Source of the DNA: an uncultured Porphyromonadaceae bacterium
GTDB taxonomy: Bacteria > Bacteroidota > Bacteroidia > Bacteroidales > Barnesiellaceae_A
DNA: 64,000 bases
Direction: 5' to 3'
Assembly (NCBI GenBank): GCA_900538705.1
Contig: UPZG01000001.1
Coordinates: forward strand, 868,001-932,000
This document shows, piece by piece, positions 46,701 to 55,876 of the stretch. Under the pieces are notes generated by a model that worked only from the letters and a program-made list of their open reading frames with translations, had not been told where the DNA came from and ran no database searches. Position 1 is the first letter of the stretch, and every line of letters begins with the position of its first letter. A program made the position numbers and the translations under genes.

Positions 46701-49700
46701 GCATGGTGCGAATGTTCGATAGCGACGGATTACCTACGACAGTCATTTTGTTTTGTTCGTTGTCAGGGTCGTAGATAGAGTAAGGTTCTGTAAACGACAC
46801 AGTTGAGTTCTCGGTATTTTTATCACGATTGCGTTGTGTCTTTAACTCGGGGAGTCGTTCCAGAGCAAAGTCAAACATATTCTCCATTGGCCATACACTG
46901 TATTGGTCGCTGGCGTTGTAAGTACTGTAATGCCCCTCGGGAGTGAGTGTAAGGGGTATTTCGTATTCGTAATAATTGGAGCGGCTGTCGCTACCCAAAC
47001 GGATGAATACCGAGAGGTCGCCGTTTTGCAGGTTGGTGTAGTCGTCAATGAGACGTTCGGCATGTACAAACATTTGTATGCGTTTGTAGTAGCGCAAGTC
47101 CATGTTGATGTTTTTATATACGGCACGTGCATCGCCCGATTGCAGGTCGGTCACCTTCAGAGAAAGAGCTTGCTCGTTGAGCTGTGTAGCTTGCGACTGG
47201 CTGGGGTCGATGATACGGGTGACACCCGGGGGCAATACATAGTTGACAGGACGCTGCCCGGCATTCTCCTCAATGTTGACAACGCCCATTTCAAGGCTGC
47301 CTTGTGCAGGTACCTCACCGGTAGAGTTTAGGTTATATTGATAGCTGCGCCACTCGCCATGTACCAGCTCGAAGGTGGCTAATCGCAAGTGGGTAGGGCG
47401 TTTGAAGCCGGTCATGAACAAGCGCATGAAGCGGATAGTCTTGAAGTCGTTGATAGAACCTACTTTTTCTTCATATTCCGAAATGGGTATCTTGAATTGA
47501 TACCACACGGCACGCGCCGTTTGTCCGTTGCGTAAAGTGACTTCGGTCGAGGCCGAGTCGGTAATGAAGTTCTTGCCTACTACGAGGTCTTCTGGCCGGA
47601 GTGAGATGCGGTATTGGAAGTAACGCTCATATTCGTTGAGCGTGTTGTCTTGGTTGATATCTTCAACATCGGGGACACTACGTGCCGACTGGTAGTAGGG
47701 GTCGTCTACATCTTCGCTCGATGCAGAGTTCCCTTCTACACCATTGTAGTGTTTGTATCGTTCGAGTACGTTCAGTTGCTGGTTGTCATAGTCAACACCC
47801 CGGTAGAAGTGGTAATTGTCGCCTGCGGGGTCGTTATATGGCGAGAATTGGTCTTCTCTCATGCGAGCCTGTGCATCGGGCGATAATTTGGTGTTGAGTT
47901 GCTCCAGAAAATCGCGATAGGAATGGAACGTATATTCTTCGTCGTTTTGCAAGCCATCTAATCCCACGTCTTGCTTTTTACGGGCTCCTGCTGCATTGTC
48001 GAAAGCATATGTAAGTGATTGGTTGCGCGACACACGTCCCCAATTAGTAGTGGTAAGGTGAGTGGTATCGCCATCGATAGGCATGCCATTCTCAAACGAC
48101 TTCATACCGTCTTTGAGAATATCCTCCGATATTTCACCCAGATTGATATAGAGGTCGCCGCCCTCGGTATTATTGTTTTCGGGGTCGAGGAAAGGGTCCA
48201 TGAGCCAAAAACGTATGGTCTCTATGTTACCGGTTTCGAAGTCGGTGTTATCCATTTTGCGCATGATACCGCCCCAACGTTTCTCGGGATTAAGGAGGTT
48301 TCCGTCAGAGTCAATGTTATCGGCATCGAGGTTATATGGGCCACGTTCCTCTGGGTAAAACGAAAGGTTGAGAGTCTGTATCGTGGTGCTCTCGCCATAA
48401 CTCAGTTCGCGGTTGGGGAACATTTCGTGTATACTCACTTCGCGAATATAGGGGTTGGAGAGCTGGTCAAGGTCGTTTTTGATATGTGATGGTGTGAGCG
48501 ACGAGTTTTTATCGGTAAATAGGCGGTCTATGTAGTACCATGCCAGTAAGGCACGATTTTTACCGTAATCTATGTTGTCGTTGAGCTTCGACTCTTCAAA
48601 CATAGAGGGGGTAGAAGCCAAGGTCCAAGAGTAAGGCGAGCGCAGGTCAATGCCTGTTTGTGTAGACTCAAAATCGTCTAAGTAAGACATGCCGTTTTGG
48701 CTTCCCTCTTTGGCTTTGTGGGCAATAAGTTGGGCAAACTCGGCCGTAACGGCAAGTGTCGATGGGGCGGTGGCATTGACGGTAGGAATGGCATTCAACC
48801 AATTGGTAAGCCAGTTGAATTGTGTGTTGTACGATAGGTTGAGTCCCCATATCGTATTGTTGAGCAATTCGTCGCCGGTATTTACCTTGTTGGTAATAGG
48901 TTTCTCAGACAAGTGCATGATGGTACCGCCAATCTTGAAATCTTTGGTGAATGCGTAGGTGAGGTCGAGACCGAGCATCGTTTTGCGCTGCATGTTGAAA
49001 AGCGACTGGTTCTCAAGCGAAACGCTGATGGGGGTGCCTGCATCTATAATGCTTTGGTTGAGAATGGTAACCGTACCCATTGTATAGTCTACGGTGTAGT
49101 CGCTGTTTTCTACCAGTGTCACACCACCGGCGGTAACAACAACCGAGCCTCGTGGTACGTTCATGGCGCCGAGGCTTATCTCCGACCCCGAAGAAGCCTT
49201 ATATTCTCCTGAAATGACAAATTTATTCTTGTCGGATACTTGCTGTGCTACAGTCAGTGTAGAATCGTATAGCTCCTTGAATACGTAACGGTCGGCAATG
49301 GTCGGGTCGCCGATAACCTCTTCAAGGTGGCTTCCGAAAGGTTCTACCACAGGAAAGATAATACGTCCGTTACTCGATTGTACGGTATACCCCTCGATAT
49401 AGTCAAAGATACCGTCGGGATTGCTTTGCTGGTTGGCATCGAGTCGGTCGAGATTCATTGCCTGTAACAATGTCTTGTTGGCAATGTTACCGGCAGGAAT
49501 ATAGTTTAGCAATACGCCTGTGGTGTCGCTGAGGTATTTTATGTCGAGCCTGAACTCATCTTTCTGCAATTGGTAGGCGTTGAGAGAATATACGTTTTTC
49601 ATCATCAAGTCCCACGTAGGAAGTTGAGGCGATACGGTAGTACCTTTGAGCAGTTTCAGGTAGAGGCATTGGTCGGTAGCTGTTATGTCTGATGCAAATT

Positions 49701-51132
49701 CACCTACCTGATACACTTGTCCGTTGTAAGTATATTCATAGGCTACAGCCACCATTTCATCAGAGTTGAGGGCTACCCGCAACGAGATGTATCCCAGTGA
49801 GCTGTTGAGTGTATATTCGCTTGTCTCCAGCTTGCGTGCACTCTCAATCTTTACATAGTCTTGCCCGCCTTCTATGCCATATGCGGCTAAAGGCTCTAAT
49901 GCTTGCGATACCATGCTGATACTGCGGGCATTGGGATATTGCGTCTTTATTTCATTGAGCAGCGAGTTGGAGTTGTTGGTGGGCAGGTCATTGGCCGAGG
50001 TACCTACCCAGTGGCTATTGTATATGTGGCGGTTTTCACCGAGGTCCATAAAACCTACGATATTGCGCGACTGGTCGTAATTGCCCTGTTTATTGGTTAC
50101 CCATACCTCTATGCGGTTTATGGTAATACCCGATTGCACGTAAGGTAATTTAGAGGCAAACTGGTCATAGTTGTCTCTGAAATAGTGTGCAAGAAAGAAG
50201 TGCCGGTTCTCGTCGTAACGGTCAGCGTTAAATTCAAAGGGCGTAGTCTGTACACCTCCGCTGGTACTTACGGTTTTCGATTCCGATTGTTGTTGCGAAA
50301 CGAGTGCAGTGGCGGTGAGTTTACCAAACTGCATGGTCGTCTTGAAACCGAAGAGCGATGTGCTTCCTCGTATCAATGAAGAACCGGTTGTCATGCTCAC
50401 ATTACCGGCTTCGATGTTTTTGATGATGTCGTCTTCCTTGCCTTCAAATTGCAGTTTGAGGTTTTTCGAGTCAAAATCGAATGTAGCGTCGGTGTTGTAG
50501 GTCATGTTGAACGACAACTTGTCACCCACTTTGGCATTGACGGTTGCCTGTATCTGCTCATCAAAGTCGAAGTAGGTCTTCGACCGAGCCTCTACCGAGA
50601 GAGCCGGGTTGTCTACCTTGTTGTATTTCACACCCATATTTAGCTCTACCGTACCCTGTGTTTTCAGTTGTACACCGCCGGGACCGAATACTTTTTCCAA
50701 CGGGCCTAAACTAAAATTCATATCGAGAAAGTCGAACGCATTTTTTTCGTCTTTCGACAAATCTATGCTGTTTTTCTCTTTGTAGTACTCTTCCATAGAC
50801 TTGCGGAAGGCATAGTTGTTATACTCATCGGCCGTGAGTATAAAGGGAGTGGTGATGTCGATTTCACCTACGCGGGTATGCACCACATAGCAGTTTGTCT
50901 TGGGGTCGTATTCTATGACTGTCTTGATGTTGCCCGGTGTGCGCAAGTCTACAGCCTCTTTCGAGCCTATATCATCATAGTTTTCGGGAACGGTTTTTGA
51001 TACAGGATAGAGCAGAGTCGTATCGGCTGCCGCAGTAGCAGTAGCCGACTGAGCCTTTACTTGCAATGGTTTGAGGCCTATGCAAGCACATAAAAATAAG
51101 ATGATGATAAAGACTCTTTCTCTATTTTTCAT
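43753..51132 (-). CDS. sprA: type IX secretion outer-membrane translocon SprA
   Basis: A 2459-residue outer-membrane giant, the channel of the type IX secretion system. A signal peptide occupies about residues 1-28. Family segments include LDMNFSLGPLEKVFGPGGVQLKTQGTV near 160, FGFKTTMQFGKLTATALVSQQQS, PTWDLMMKNVYSLNAYQLQKDEFRLDI, and SYLDDFESTQTGIDLRSPYSWTLAS. The C-terminal half is rich in alternating beta strands (36-stranded barrel in the Flavobacterium structure). It ends LGVYFDHQVNTPLVSS. Placement after ruvA is conserved in Bacteroidota. No internal stop or frameshift is seen over 7.4 kb, so the channel gene looks intact. Confidence 0.95.
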   Translation of the reverse strand: MKNRERVFIIILFLCACIGLKPLQVKAQSATATAAADTTLLYPVSKTVPENYDDIGSKEAVDLRTPGNIKTVIEYDPKTNCYVVHTRVGEIDITTPFILTADEYNNYAFRKSMEEYYKEKNSIDLSKDEKNAFDFLDMNFSLGPLEKVFGPGGVQLKTQGTVELNMGVKYNKVDNPALSVEARSKTYFDFDEQIQATVNAKVGDKLSFNMTYNTDATFDFDSKNLKLQFEGKEDDIIKNIEAGNVSMTTGSSLIRGSTSLFGFKTTMQFGKLTATALVSQQQSESKTVSTSGGVQTTPFEFNADRYDENRHFFLAHYFRDNYDQFASKLPYVQSGITINRIEVWVTNKQGNYDQSRNIVGFMDLGENRHIYNSHWVGTSANDLPTNNSNSLLNEIKTQYPNARSISMVSQALEPLAAYGIEGGQDYVKIESARKLETSEYTLNSSLGYISLRVALNSDEMVAVAYEYTYNGQVYQVGEFASDITATDQCLYLKLLKGTTVSPQLPTWDLMMKNVYSLNAYQLQKDEFRLDIKYLSDTTGVLLNYIPAGNIANKTLLQAMNLDRLDANQQSNPDGIFDYIEGYTVQSSNGRIIFPVVEPFGSHLEEVIGDPTIADRYVFKELYDSTLTVAQQVSDKNKFVISGEYKASSGSEISLGAMNVPRGSVVVTAGGVTLVENSDYTVDYTMGTVTILNQSIIDAGTPISVSLENQSLFNMQRKTMLGLDLTYAFTKDFKIGGTIMHLSEKPITNKVNTGDELLNNTIWGLNLSYNTQFNWLTNWLNAIPTVNATAPSTLAVTAEFAQLIAHKAKEGSQNGMSYLDDFESTQTGIDLRSPYSWTLASTPSMFEESKLNDNIDYGKNRALLAWYYIDRLFTDKNSSLTPSHIKNDLDQLSNPYIREVSIHEMFPNRELSYGESTTIQTLNLSFYPEERGPYNLDADNIDSDGNLLNPEKRWGGIMRKMDNTDFETGNIETIRFWLMDPFLDPENNNTEGGDLYINLGEISEDILKDGMKSFENGMPIDGDTTHLTTTNWGRVSRNQSLTYAFDNAAGARKKQDVGLDGLQNDEEYTFHSYRDFLEQLNTKLSPDAQARMREDQFSPYNDPAGDNYHFYRGVDYDNQQLNVLERYKHYNGVEGNSASSEDVDDPYYQSARSVPDVEDINQDNTLNEYERYFQYRISLRPEDLVVGKNFITDSASTEVTLRNGQTARAVWYQFKIPISEYEEKVGSINDFKTIRFMRLFMTGFKRPTHLRLATFELVHGEWRSYQYNLNSTGEVPAQGSLEMGVVNIEENAGQRPVNYVLPPGVTRIIDPSQSQATQLNEQALSLKVTDLQSGDARAVYKNINMDLRYYKRIQMFVHAERLIDDYTNLQNGDLSVFIRLGSDSRSNYYEYEIPLTLTPEGHYSTYNASDQYSVWPMENMFDFALERLPELKTQRNRDKNTENSTVSFTEPYSIYDPDNEQNKMTVVGNPSLSNIRTMLIGIRNNSGSVKNGTIWVNELRLTDFDQSGGWAAKGNINLGISDIATINIGGHMETSGFGAIDQSLTQRRMDDYYQYNIATQVDFGRFLPEKAQVSAPLYYSYSEQITAPQYNPIDEDVKLSDALNAAQTKQEKDSISNIALDRVKVESLSITGVKVNIKSKNPMPYDPANFTLGYSYNRQSNENPTTQYENTYDHRGSLLYSYTPYFKPLKPFGWINSKSKNVKFFKEWEINYLPTNISFSTNISRYYYEEQVRDLNSIVSGIKGIELPASVSKNFLWDRQLSIQWNLTKTLNFSLQTMTNARVDEPAGSVNRSLYPDAYKVWQDSVWNSIKGLGTPWEYNQVFNASWTAPFNKIPATDFLTFSAKYNATYNWEKGTELEDVDMGNSISNQSQWNLDGRVNMEQLYNKVPYLRNVNKRFAARSSNRSTQEKPKKFERTITLKKDTGVVIRHNLKNKKVKVSATTLGGQPFPIETRVIDDNSVEILTRGNRQIKVLATLPKKEVNFWSEAAQYTSRFLMMVRNVSTRYRETRSMTLPLFKPTIGDGFGQTSAYGPMAPGLDFAFGFTDDSYVQRALDNGWLIQDELMTNPAITGMTRELNIDADIEPITGLKIKLTGNWNRTNSNQIQFMYEGSPTIYGGSFSKTHVAILTALRPSSVDNGYQSDAFDTFLRNREIIASRYENIYAGTKYPTSGFMQTHSLAGQPYSSSNGGVNKSSPDVMIPAFIAAYSGMSADNIALTAFPAISSIMPNWRITYDGLMQIPVFKKYFKSFTINHAYQCTYSVGSYSSFLNWIGIDGEMGYTLDELSGNPVPSSPYDISSVSITERFSPLIGVNMTMKNNLTCRAEYNDSRVLTLNSSAGQIVEATTTDITVGLSYKIANFNKIIKIGSTQTGINNDLDITADFSFRNTMSLIRRIDENYTQATTGTRTLAVKATANYVLSRRITLGVYFDHQVNTPLVSSSAYPVTNSNYGISIQLSLVK

Positions 51133-51170
51133 TGATGCGTCACGCCATATTGAACATGCGGTCGCGAGCG

Positions 51171-51755
51171 TTACAGTAGTTTAAGTGCCTGTTTTATAAC
51201 CTCTTCGACCTGTATGCCGGGCGTATTTTGCAGCAATTTCTGTACCACCTTTTGGGAAGCTTGTGGGGGAAACCCGAGCATCGAAAGAGCTGCTACTGCC
51301 TCTTCGTAGATTTCCGATACCCTCGGCATACTATTTACTAACGTAGAGGTAGCAGGTTTTATTTTATCTTTGAGGTCAACAATTATTCTTTGAGCCGTCT
51401 TGGCCCCTATACCTTTTACGGCTTTCAGTACGCTTATGTTTTCTGTGGCTACCACTTGTTCTATCTCGTTAGGAGAAAGTGACGACAATATCATGCGTGC
51501 GGTATTGGGCCCTACACCCGATACAGATATGAGTAACTGGAAGATTTCACGTTCACGCCGCTCTTTAAATCCGTATAAGACGTAAGCATCTTCACGGATG
51601 GCTTCATATACGTATAATTGAGCTTGTTCTCCTTGTTTCAATGCCGAAAAAGTACCCAATGAGATATTCAGGAAATACCCCATACCTCCGGCTGTTTCTA
51701 TGACTGCCGATGCCGGTGTGAGTTCGGTCACAGTACCTTTGATATATTCTATCAT
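51171..51755 (-). CDS. ruvA: Holliday junction helicase subunit RuvA
   Basis: A 194-residue DNA-binding protein. Three domains are visible: OB-fold (MIEYIKGTVTELTPASAVIE), the tandem helix-hairpin-helix domain with VSGVGPNTARMILS and VKGIGAKTAQRIIVDLKDK, and the C-terminal RuvB-contact domain (AVAALSMLGFPPQASQKVV). It is 38 bases upstream of sprA and 15 bases downstream of the DUF4250 gene. Confidence 0.96.
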   Translation of the reverse strand: MIEYIKGTVTELTPASAVIETAGGMGYFLNISLGTFSALKQGEQAQLYVYEAIREDAYVLYGFKERREREIFQLLISVSGVGPNTARMILSSLSPNEIEQVVATENISVLKAVKGIGAKTAQRIIVDLKDKIKPATSTLVNSMPRVSEIYEEAVAALSMLGFPPQASQKVVQKLLQNTPGIQVEEVIKQALKLL

Positions 51756-51770
51756 AAAGAGGAAGTGCTA

Positions 51771-51947
51771 CTATATGAATTTATTGAGCTTCTTATCGTA
51801 TTGGTAACCAATGTTTTGTAATGTCGATGTAAGAGCTTCACTGTCGATGCCCATACTGAGACACATTTCGTGCAGCGAAGGAAATTCGTCGCGTAGTTTC
51901 GTATTGACAAAACTAAGCAGGATGACAGGGTCTTTGGGTAGTTCCAT
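51771..51947 (-). CDS. DUF4250 small protein
   Basis: A 58-residue cytosolic protein beginning MELPKDPVILLSFVNTKLRD and ending IGYQYDKKLNKFI, a close fit to DUF4250. Function is unknown; the C-terminal half resembles a small HTH-like motif. The start at 51947 is chosen because the longer frame (ATG at 51998) crosses the promoter at 51975-52005. It heads the operon with ruvA and sprA. Confidence 0.82.
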   Translation of the reverse strand: MELPKDPVILLSFVNTKLRDEFPSLHEMCLSMGIDSEALTSTLQNIGYQYDKKLNKFI

Positions 51948-51974
51948 GATGAAACGATTGAATGATATGTTATG

Positions 51975-52005
51975 CAAAGGTATATCTTTTTTCTTCATGT
52001 GCCAA
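51975..52005 (-). promoter_or_regulatory. promoter of the DUF4250-ruvA-sprA operon
   Basis: On the minus strand: TTG (52005-52003), 20 bases, TACCTTTG (51982-51975), 28 bases before the DUF4250 ATG. Confidence 0.8.
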
Positions 52006-52368
52006 TAGTGCCCATGTTGATTGCTTCTCTGTTGTAAAGTTGGGCGTAAGTCTGTATGGTTTTCTGTGCCGGTCGTTGGATAAAATGTTGTTATCCTTAT
52101 ATTTTAGTAATGTTTTGTAATATGGCCTTGCCGGAATGTCGTCGATACAGTATTACACGGGCTTGTAGTTTATTGTTTGATATATCTCTAAGAGGTGAAG
52201 GTAACAAATTTTTGTTGTGAAAACATTTTGTGTAACAGCATGTATATAATGTATTTCCATTTTGCGTTAAGAATTTTTTGTAGAATATTTTTCAATTTGA
52301 TACCCGTATTATATAGGGAGTGATGAAAGTTTTTGATACATTTGTGAAGTCCTCAAAAAACAAGAAAT
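52006..52368. other. divergent gap between DUF4250 and iorA
   Basis: About 360 AT-rich bases. TACATTTG at 52337-52344 is a possible -7 element for iorA, without a clear -33 box. Nothing else is seen. Confidence 0.4.
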
Positions 52369-53964
52369 ATGAAAAACACGAAGTTACTTTTAGGCGATGA
52401 GGCAATTGCCTTAGGGGCTATCCACGCCGGTCTTTCGGGTGTGTATGCCTATCCGGGAACGCCTTCAACTGAGATTACAGAGTTTATACAGACTTATCCT
52501 TTGGCCGCCGAACGGCACATACACTGTCAATGGTCGTGTAACGAAAAAACGGCTATGGAGGCTGCGCTTGGTATGTCGTATATGGGAAAACGTTCTATGG
52601 TGTGTATGAAGCACGTGGGTATGAACGTTGCAGCCGACGCTTTTGTCAACGCGGCAATGACAGGTACCAACGGTGGTTTGGTAGTGATAGCTGCCGATGA
52701 CCCCTCGATGCACTCATCGCAAAACGAACAAGACTCTCGTTTTTATGGCAAGTTTGCCATGATTCCTATCATGGAGCCTTCAACCCAGCAAGAGGCTTAT
52801 GATATGATAGGTGAGGCCTTTGAGCTTTCAGAAAAATATAAGGTACCCGTACTGATGCGTCTTGTTACACGCCTGGCACACTCGCGTGCCGTTGTAGCTG
52901 TGGGTGACATTCGTGAGCAAAACCCTATGAGTTATCCTTCCAATCCGCGGCAGTGGGTATTGATGCCGGCAGTAGCGCGAGTACGTAACCAGGAGCTTAT
53001 AGCTCATAATGTAGATTTCCTTGCCGAGGCCGAGCAATCGGTTCACAACCGTTACATCGATGCTGCCGATAAGAAGATGGGTGTTATCGCATCGGGTATA
53101 GCATATAACTATTTGATGGAGTTTTTCCCATCGGGAGCTCCATTCCCAGTACTTAAAATTTCGCAATATCCATTGCCAGTAGAGAAAATACGCCGCATGG
53201 CCGCCGAGTGCGAGAGTATATTGGTGCTTGAAGATGGTCAACCTTTTATTGAGGAGCAGATACGTGGTATCATACCTCCTCAAGGTGTGGTTATAAAAGG
53301 ACGTATTACAAATGAAGTACCACGTACGGGCGAGCTTACTCCCGATAATATCCGTGGGGCACTGGGCGTTTCTACGGCCGAGGTATTTGACCCATCGCCA
53401 CTGGTAGTACCGCGCCCGCCAGCATTATGCATGGGTTGTGGTCACCGCGATATGTACGCCGCACTGAACGAAGTGGCCAAAGAGTTTGACGACTGTCGTG
53501 TATTTAGCGATATAGGTTGTTATACATTGGGTTTCTTGCCACCGTATAAGGCCATACACTCGGTGGTAGATATGGGAGCTTCTATTACCATGGCAAAAGG
53601 TGCTGCCGATGCAGGCCAATATCCTTCGGTAGCCGTTATTGGCGACTCTACGTTTACTCATTCGGGTATGACCGGTTTGCTCGATGCCGTCAACGAAAAG
53701 AGTGATATTACTATTATCATTTCTGATAATCTTACCACCGGTATGACAGGTGGACAAGATTCGGCTGGAACAGGTCGTCTGGAACAAATATGCCAAGGCA
53801 TAGGCGTAGAACCAGAGCACATCAGAGTGGTAGTGCCGTTGGCCAAAAATATGGAGGAGATGAAACAAATTATACGCGAGGAGATTGCTTATCATGGCGT
53901 ATCGGTTATCATCCCACGCAGAGAGTGCATACAAACAGCAAGACGTCACAATAAAAAATCGTAA
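52369..53964 (+). CDS. iorA: indolepyruvate:ferredoxin oxidoreductase subunit alpha
   Basis: A 531-residue thiamine-diphosphate enzyme that oxidatively decarboxylates aryl pyruvates to aryl-acetyl-CoA. The N-terminal pyrimidine-binding part has SGVYAYPGTPSTEITEFI and WSCNEKTAMEAALGMSYMGKRS; the C-terminal part has CMGCGHRDMYAAL, SDIGCYTLGFLPPYK and the diphosphate motif GDSTFTHSGMTGLLDAV with DNLTTGMTGGQDSAG. The archaeal type's C-terminal ferredoxin-like 4Fe-4S domain is absent, as the protein stops soon after RRECIQTAR. It is the first gene of a four-gene operon. Confidence 0.95.
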   Translation: MKNTKLLLGDEAIALGAIHAGLSGVYAYPGTPSTEITEFIQTYPLAAERHIHCQWSCNEKTAMEAALGMSYMGKRSMVCMKHVGMNVAADAFVNAAMTGTNGGLVVIAADDPSMHSSQNEQDSRFYGKFAMIPIMEPSTQQEAYDMIGEAFELSEKYKVPVLMRLVTRLAHSRAVVAVGDIREQNPMSYPSNPRQWVLMPAVARVRNQELIAHNVDFLAEAEQSVHNRYIDAADKKMGVIASGIAYNYLMEFFPSGAPFPVLKISQYPLPVEKIRRMAAECESILVLEDGQPFIEEQIRGIIPPQGVVIKGRITNEVPRTGELTPDNIRGALGVSTAEVFDPSPLVVPRPPALCMGCGHRDMYAALNEVAKEFDDCRVFSDIGCYTLGFLPPYKAIHSVVDMGASITMAKGAADAGQYPSVAVIGDSTFTHSGMTGLLDAVNEKSDITIIISDNLTTGMTGGQDSAGTGRLEQICQGIGVEPEHIRVVVPLAKNMEEMKQIIREEIAYHGVSVIIPRRECIQTARRHNKKS

Positions 53965-53968
53965 TATC

Positions 53969-54553
53969 ATGCGTACCGACATTATACTTTCAGGCGTGGG
54001 TGGACAAGGTATCCTCTCTATCGCCACCATTATAGGCGCTGCCGCCATCAAAGAAGGACTTTATATCAAACAAGCCGAAGTGCATGGCATGAGTCAGCGC
54101 GGAGGTGATGTGCAGTCGAACTTGCGCATCAGTTCTTCACCTATCAGTTCCGATTTAATTCCATTGGGTCGTGCCGACCTTATTATTTCGTTGGAGCCTA
54201 TGGAGGCATTGCGTTATTTACCCTATTTGGCTAAGGAAGGTTGGATTATCACCAATACCGTGCCTTTTGTCAACATAGACAACTATCCCGACAAGGAGAA
54301 ACTCAATCAGGCGTTGGCTGCTCTGCCGCATGTGATAGCCCTCGATGTTGATAGCATGGCAAAATCGGTAGCCTCACCCCGTGCAGCCAATATCGTGTTG
54401 TTGGGTGCTGCAGCACCTTTCTTAGGTATAGACGCCGAAAAACTCGAAGAGGGCATCGCTTCTGTTTTCGCTCGCAAAGGAGCCGACGTAGTTGAAATGA
54501 ATGTGAAGGCATTCCGTGCCGGACTGGAGTATGCAAAAAGTAATTTGAAGTAA
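53969..54553 (+). CDS. iorB: indolepyruvate:ferredoxin oxidoreductase subunit beta
   Basis: A 194-residue gamma-type 2-oxoacid oxidoreductase subunit. Visible are the start MRTDIILSGVGGQGILSIATII, the HGMSQRGGDVQSNLRIS motif for CoA/TPP contact, and LIISLEPMEALRYLP. It begins 4 bases after iorA, so the earlier frame start at 53885 inside iorA is rejected. It pairs with IorA as the holoenzyme. Confidence 0.94.
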   Translation: MRTDIILSGVGGQGILSIATIIGAAAIKEGLYIKQAEVHGMSQRGGDVQSNLRISSSPISSDLIPLGRADLIISLEPMEALRYLPYLAKEGWIITNTVPFVNIDNYPDKEKLNQALAALPHVIALDVDSMAKSVASPRAANIVLLGAAAPFLGIDAEKLEEGIASVFARKGADVVEMNVKAFRAGLEYAKSNLK

Positions 54554-54561
54554 GTAGAGCC

Positions 54562-55872
54562 ATGCAGATACCATTCAAACAGGAGCTTATCGACAGTATT
54601 CTCGCCGATATGCACATTCCTCAGATAGGAAAGGCTACGATACGACAAACAGTGTCTGTGTCGAAAAGAATTGAGAAGGAGACAGGTGAGCGGTTTCTAC
54701 ACTTTGAGTTGGGTTCGCCGGGACTTCCTCCCGAGCAAGTTGGTGTTGAAGCGCAGAAGGCTGCGTTAGACCGTGGAGTAGCATCGTCATATCCCGATAT
54801 CAACGGTATCCCCGAGCTGAAAGCCGAAGCCTCTCGCTTTATAAAGGCATTTCTCGATGTCGATGTCAAGCCCGAGGGGTGTATTCCTACCGTCGGGTCT
54901 ATGATGGGTTCATTTGCTTCGTTTATGCTATGTACTCACTTGGACAAAAAGCGCGATACGGTACTTTTTATCAATCCGGGTTTCTCTGTGCAACCTTTAC
55001 AATGTAAGATTTTGGGTTATAACAGAGTCGACTTCGATGTATATCAGTATCGTGGCGACAAGCTCTACGAGAAACTCGACTCTATGCTATCGCAAGGAAA
55101 TATTGCAGCTATCATCTATTCAAATCCCAATAATCCCACTTGGGTATGTCTCACCGAGCAGGAGCTGAAGCATATAGGTACGCTTGCTTCTCGTTATGAT
55201 ACTGTGATTATAGAAGACCTTGCTTACCTGGGAATGGACTTCCGTCGTAACCTTGGCGAGCCGTTCCAACCGCCATTTCAGGCAACAGTAGCCCGATATA
55301 CCGATAATTATATACTTATGTTATCAGCATCCAAGATATTCAGTTATGCCGGCGAGCGTATAGCCGTGCTGGCTATATCTGATGCTCTGTATCATCGTAG
55401 TTATCCTTACCTGAAAGAGACCATGGGTATGGATACTGTGGGTAGTGCATTTGTATATACTATATTGTATGCACTGTCGTCGGGAGTGACGCATTCTGCA
55501 CAGCATGCTTTGGCTGCCATGTACCGTGCAGCTTGCGATGGAAAACTCAATTTTGTGCAGCACATACATATTTATGCCGGTCGTGCAGCAAAACTGAAAG
55601 AGATATTTCAGCGTCATGGATTCCATATTGTCTATGACAAAGACCTCGACCAAAACATCAGCGACGGCTTCTTCTTTACCATCGGGCGTAAAGGTATGAC
55701 AGGCGATGAGCTACTCTCCAAGTTGCTCAATTATGGTATATCGGCCATATCACTCAGTACAACCGGTAGCCGTCAAGAGGGTATAAGAATATGTACGTCG
55801 GTAGTAACCGATGCTGACTATCCCGTGCTCGATGAGCGCTTGCGCATTTTTGATATGAATAATAAATTATAA
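54562..55872 (+). CDS. PLP-dependent aminotransferase (class I/II)
   Basis: A 436-residue fold-type I aminotransferase. The PLP lysine is Lys258 in SASKIFSYAGERIAV; the other PLP contacts are PNNPTW, EDLAYLGMDFR and the C-terminal Arg for the carboxylate. It lies 8 bases after iorB and 4 bases before the CoA-transferase gene. The context suggests it makes 2-oxo acids from aromatic or branched-chain amino acids for IorAB (inference); substrate is not readable from the sequence. Confidence 0.88.
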   Translation: MQIPFKQELIDSILADMHIPQIGKATIRQTVSVSKRIEKETGERFLHFELGSPGLPPEQVGVEAQKAALDRGVASSYPDINGIPELKAEASRFIKAFLDVDVKPEGCIPTVGSMMGSFASFMLCTHLDKKRDTVLFINPGFSVQPLQCKILGYNRVDFDVYQYRGDKLYEKLDSMLSQGNIAAIIYSNPNNPTWVCLTEQELKHIGTLASRYDTVIIEDLAYLGMDFRRNLGEPFQPPFQATVARYTDNYILMLSASKIFSYAGERIAVLAISDALYHRSYPYLKETMGMDTVGSAFVYTILYALSSGVTHSAQHALAAMYRAACDGKLNFVQHIHIYAGRAAKLKEIFQRHGFHIVYDKDLDQNISDGFFFTIGRKGMTGDELLSKLLNYGISAISLSTTGSRQEGIRICTSVVTDADYPVLDERLRIFDMNNKL

Positions 55873-55876
55873 TCTT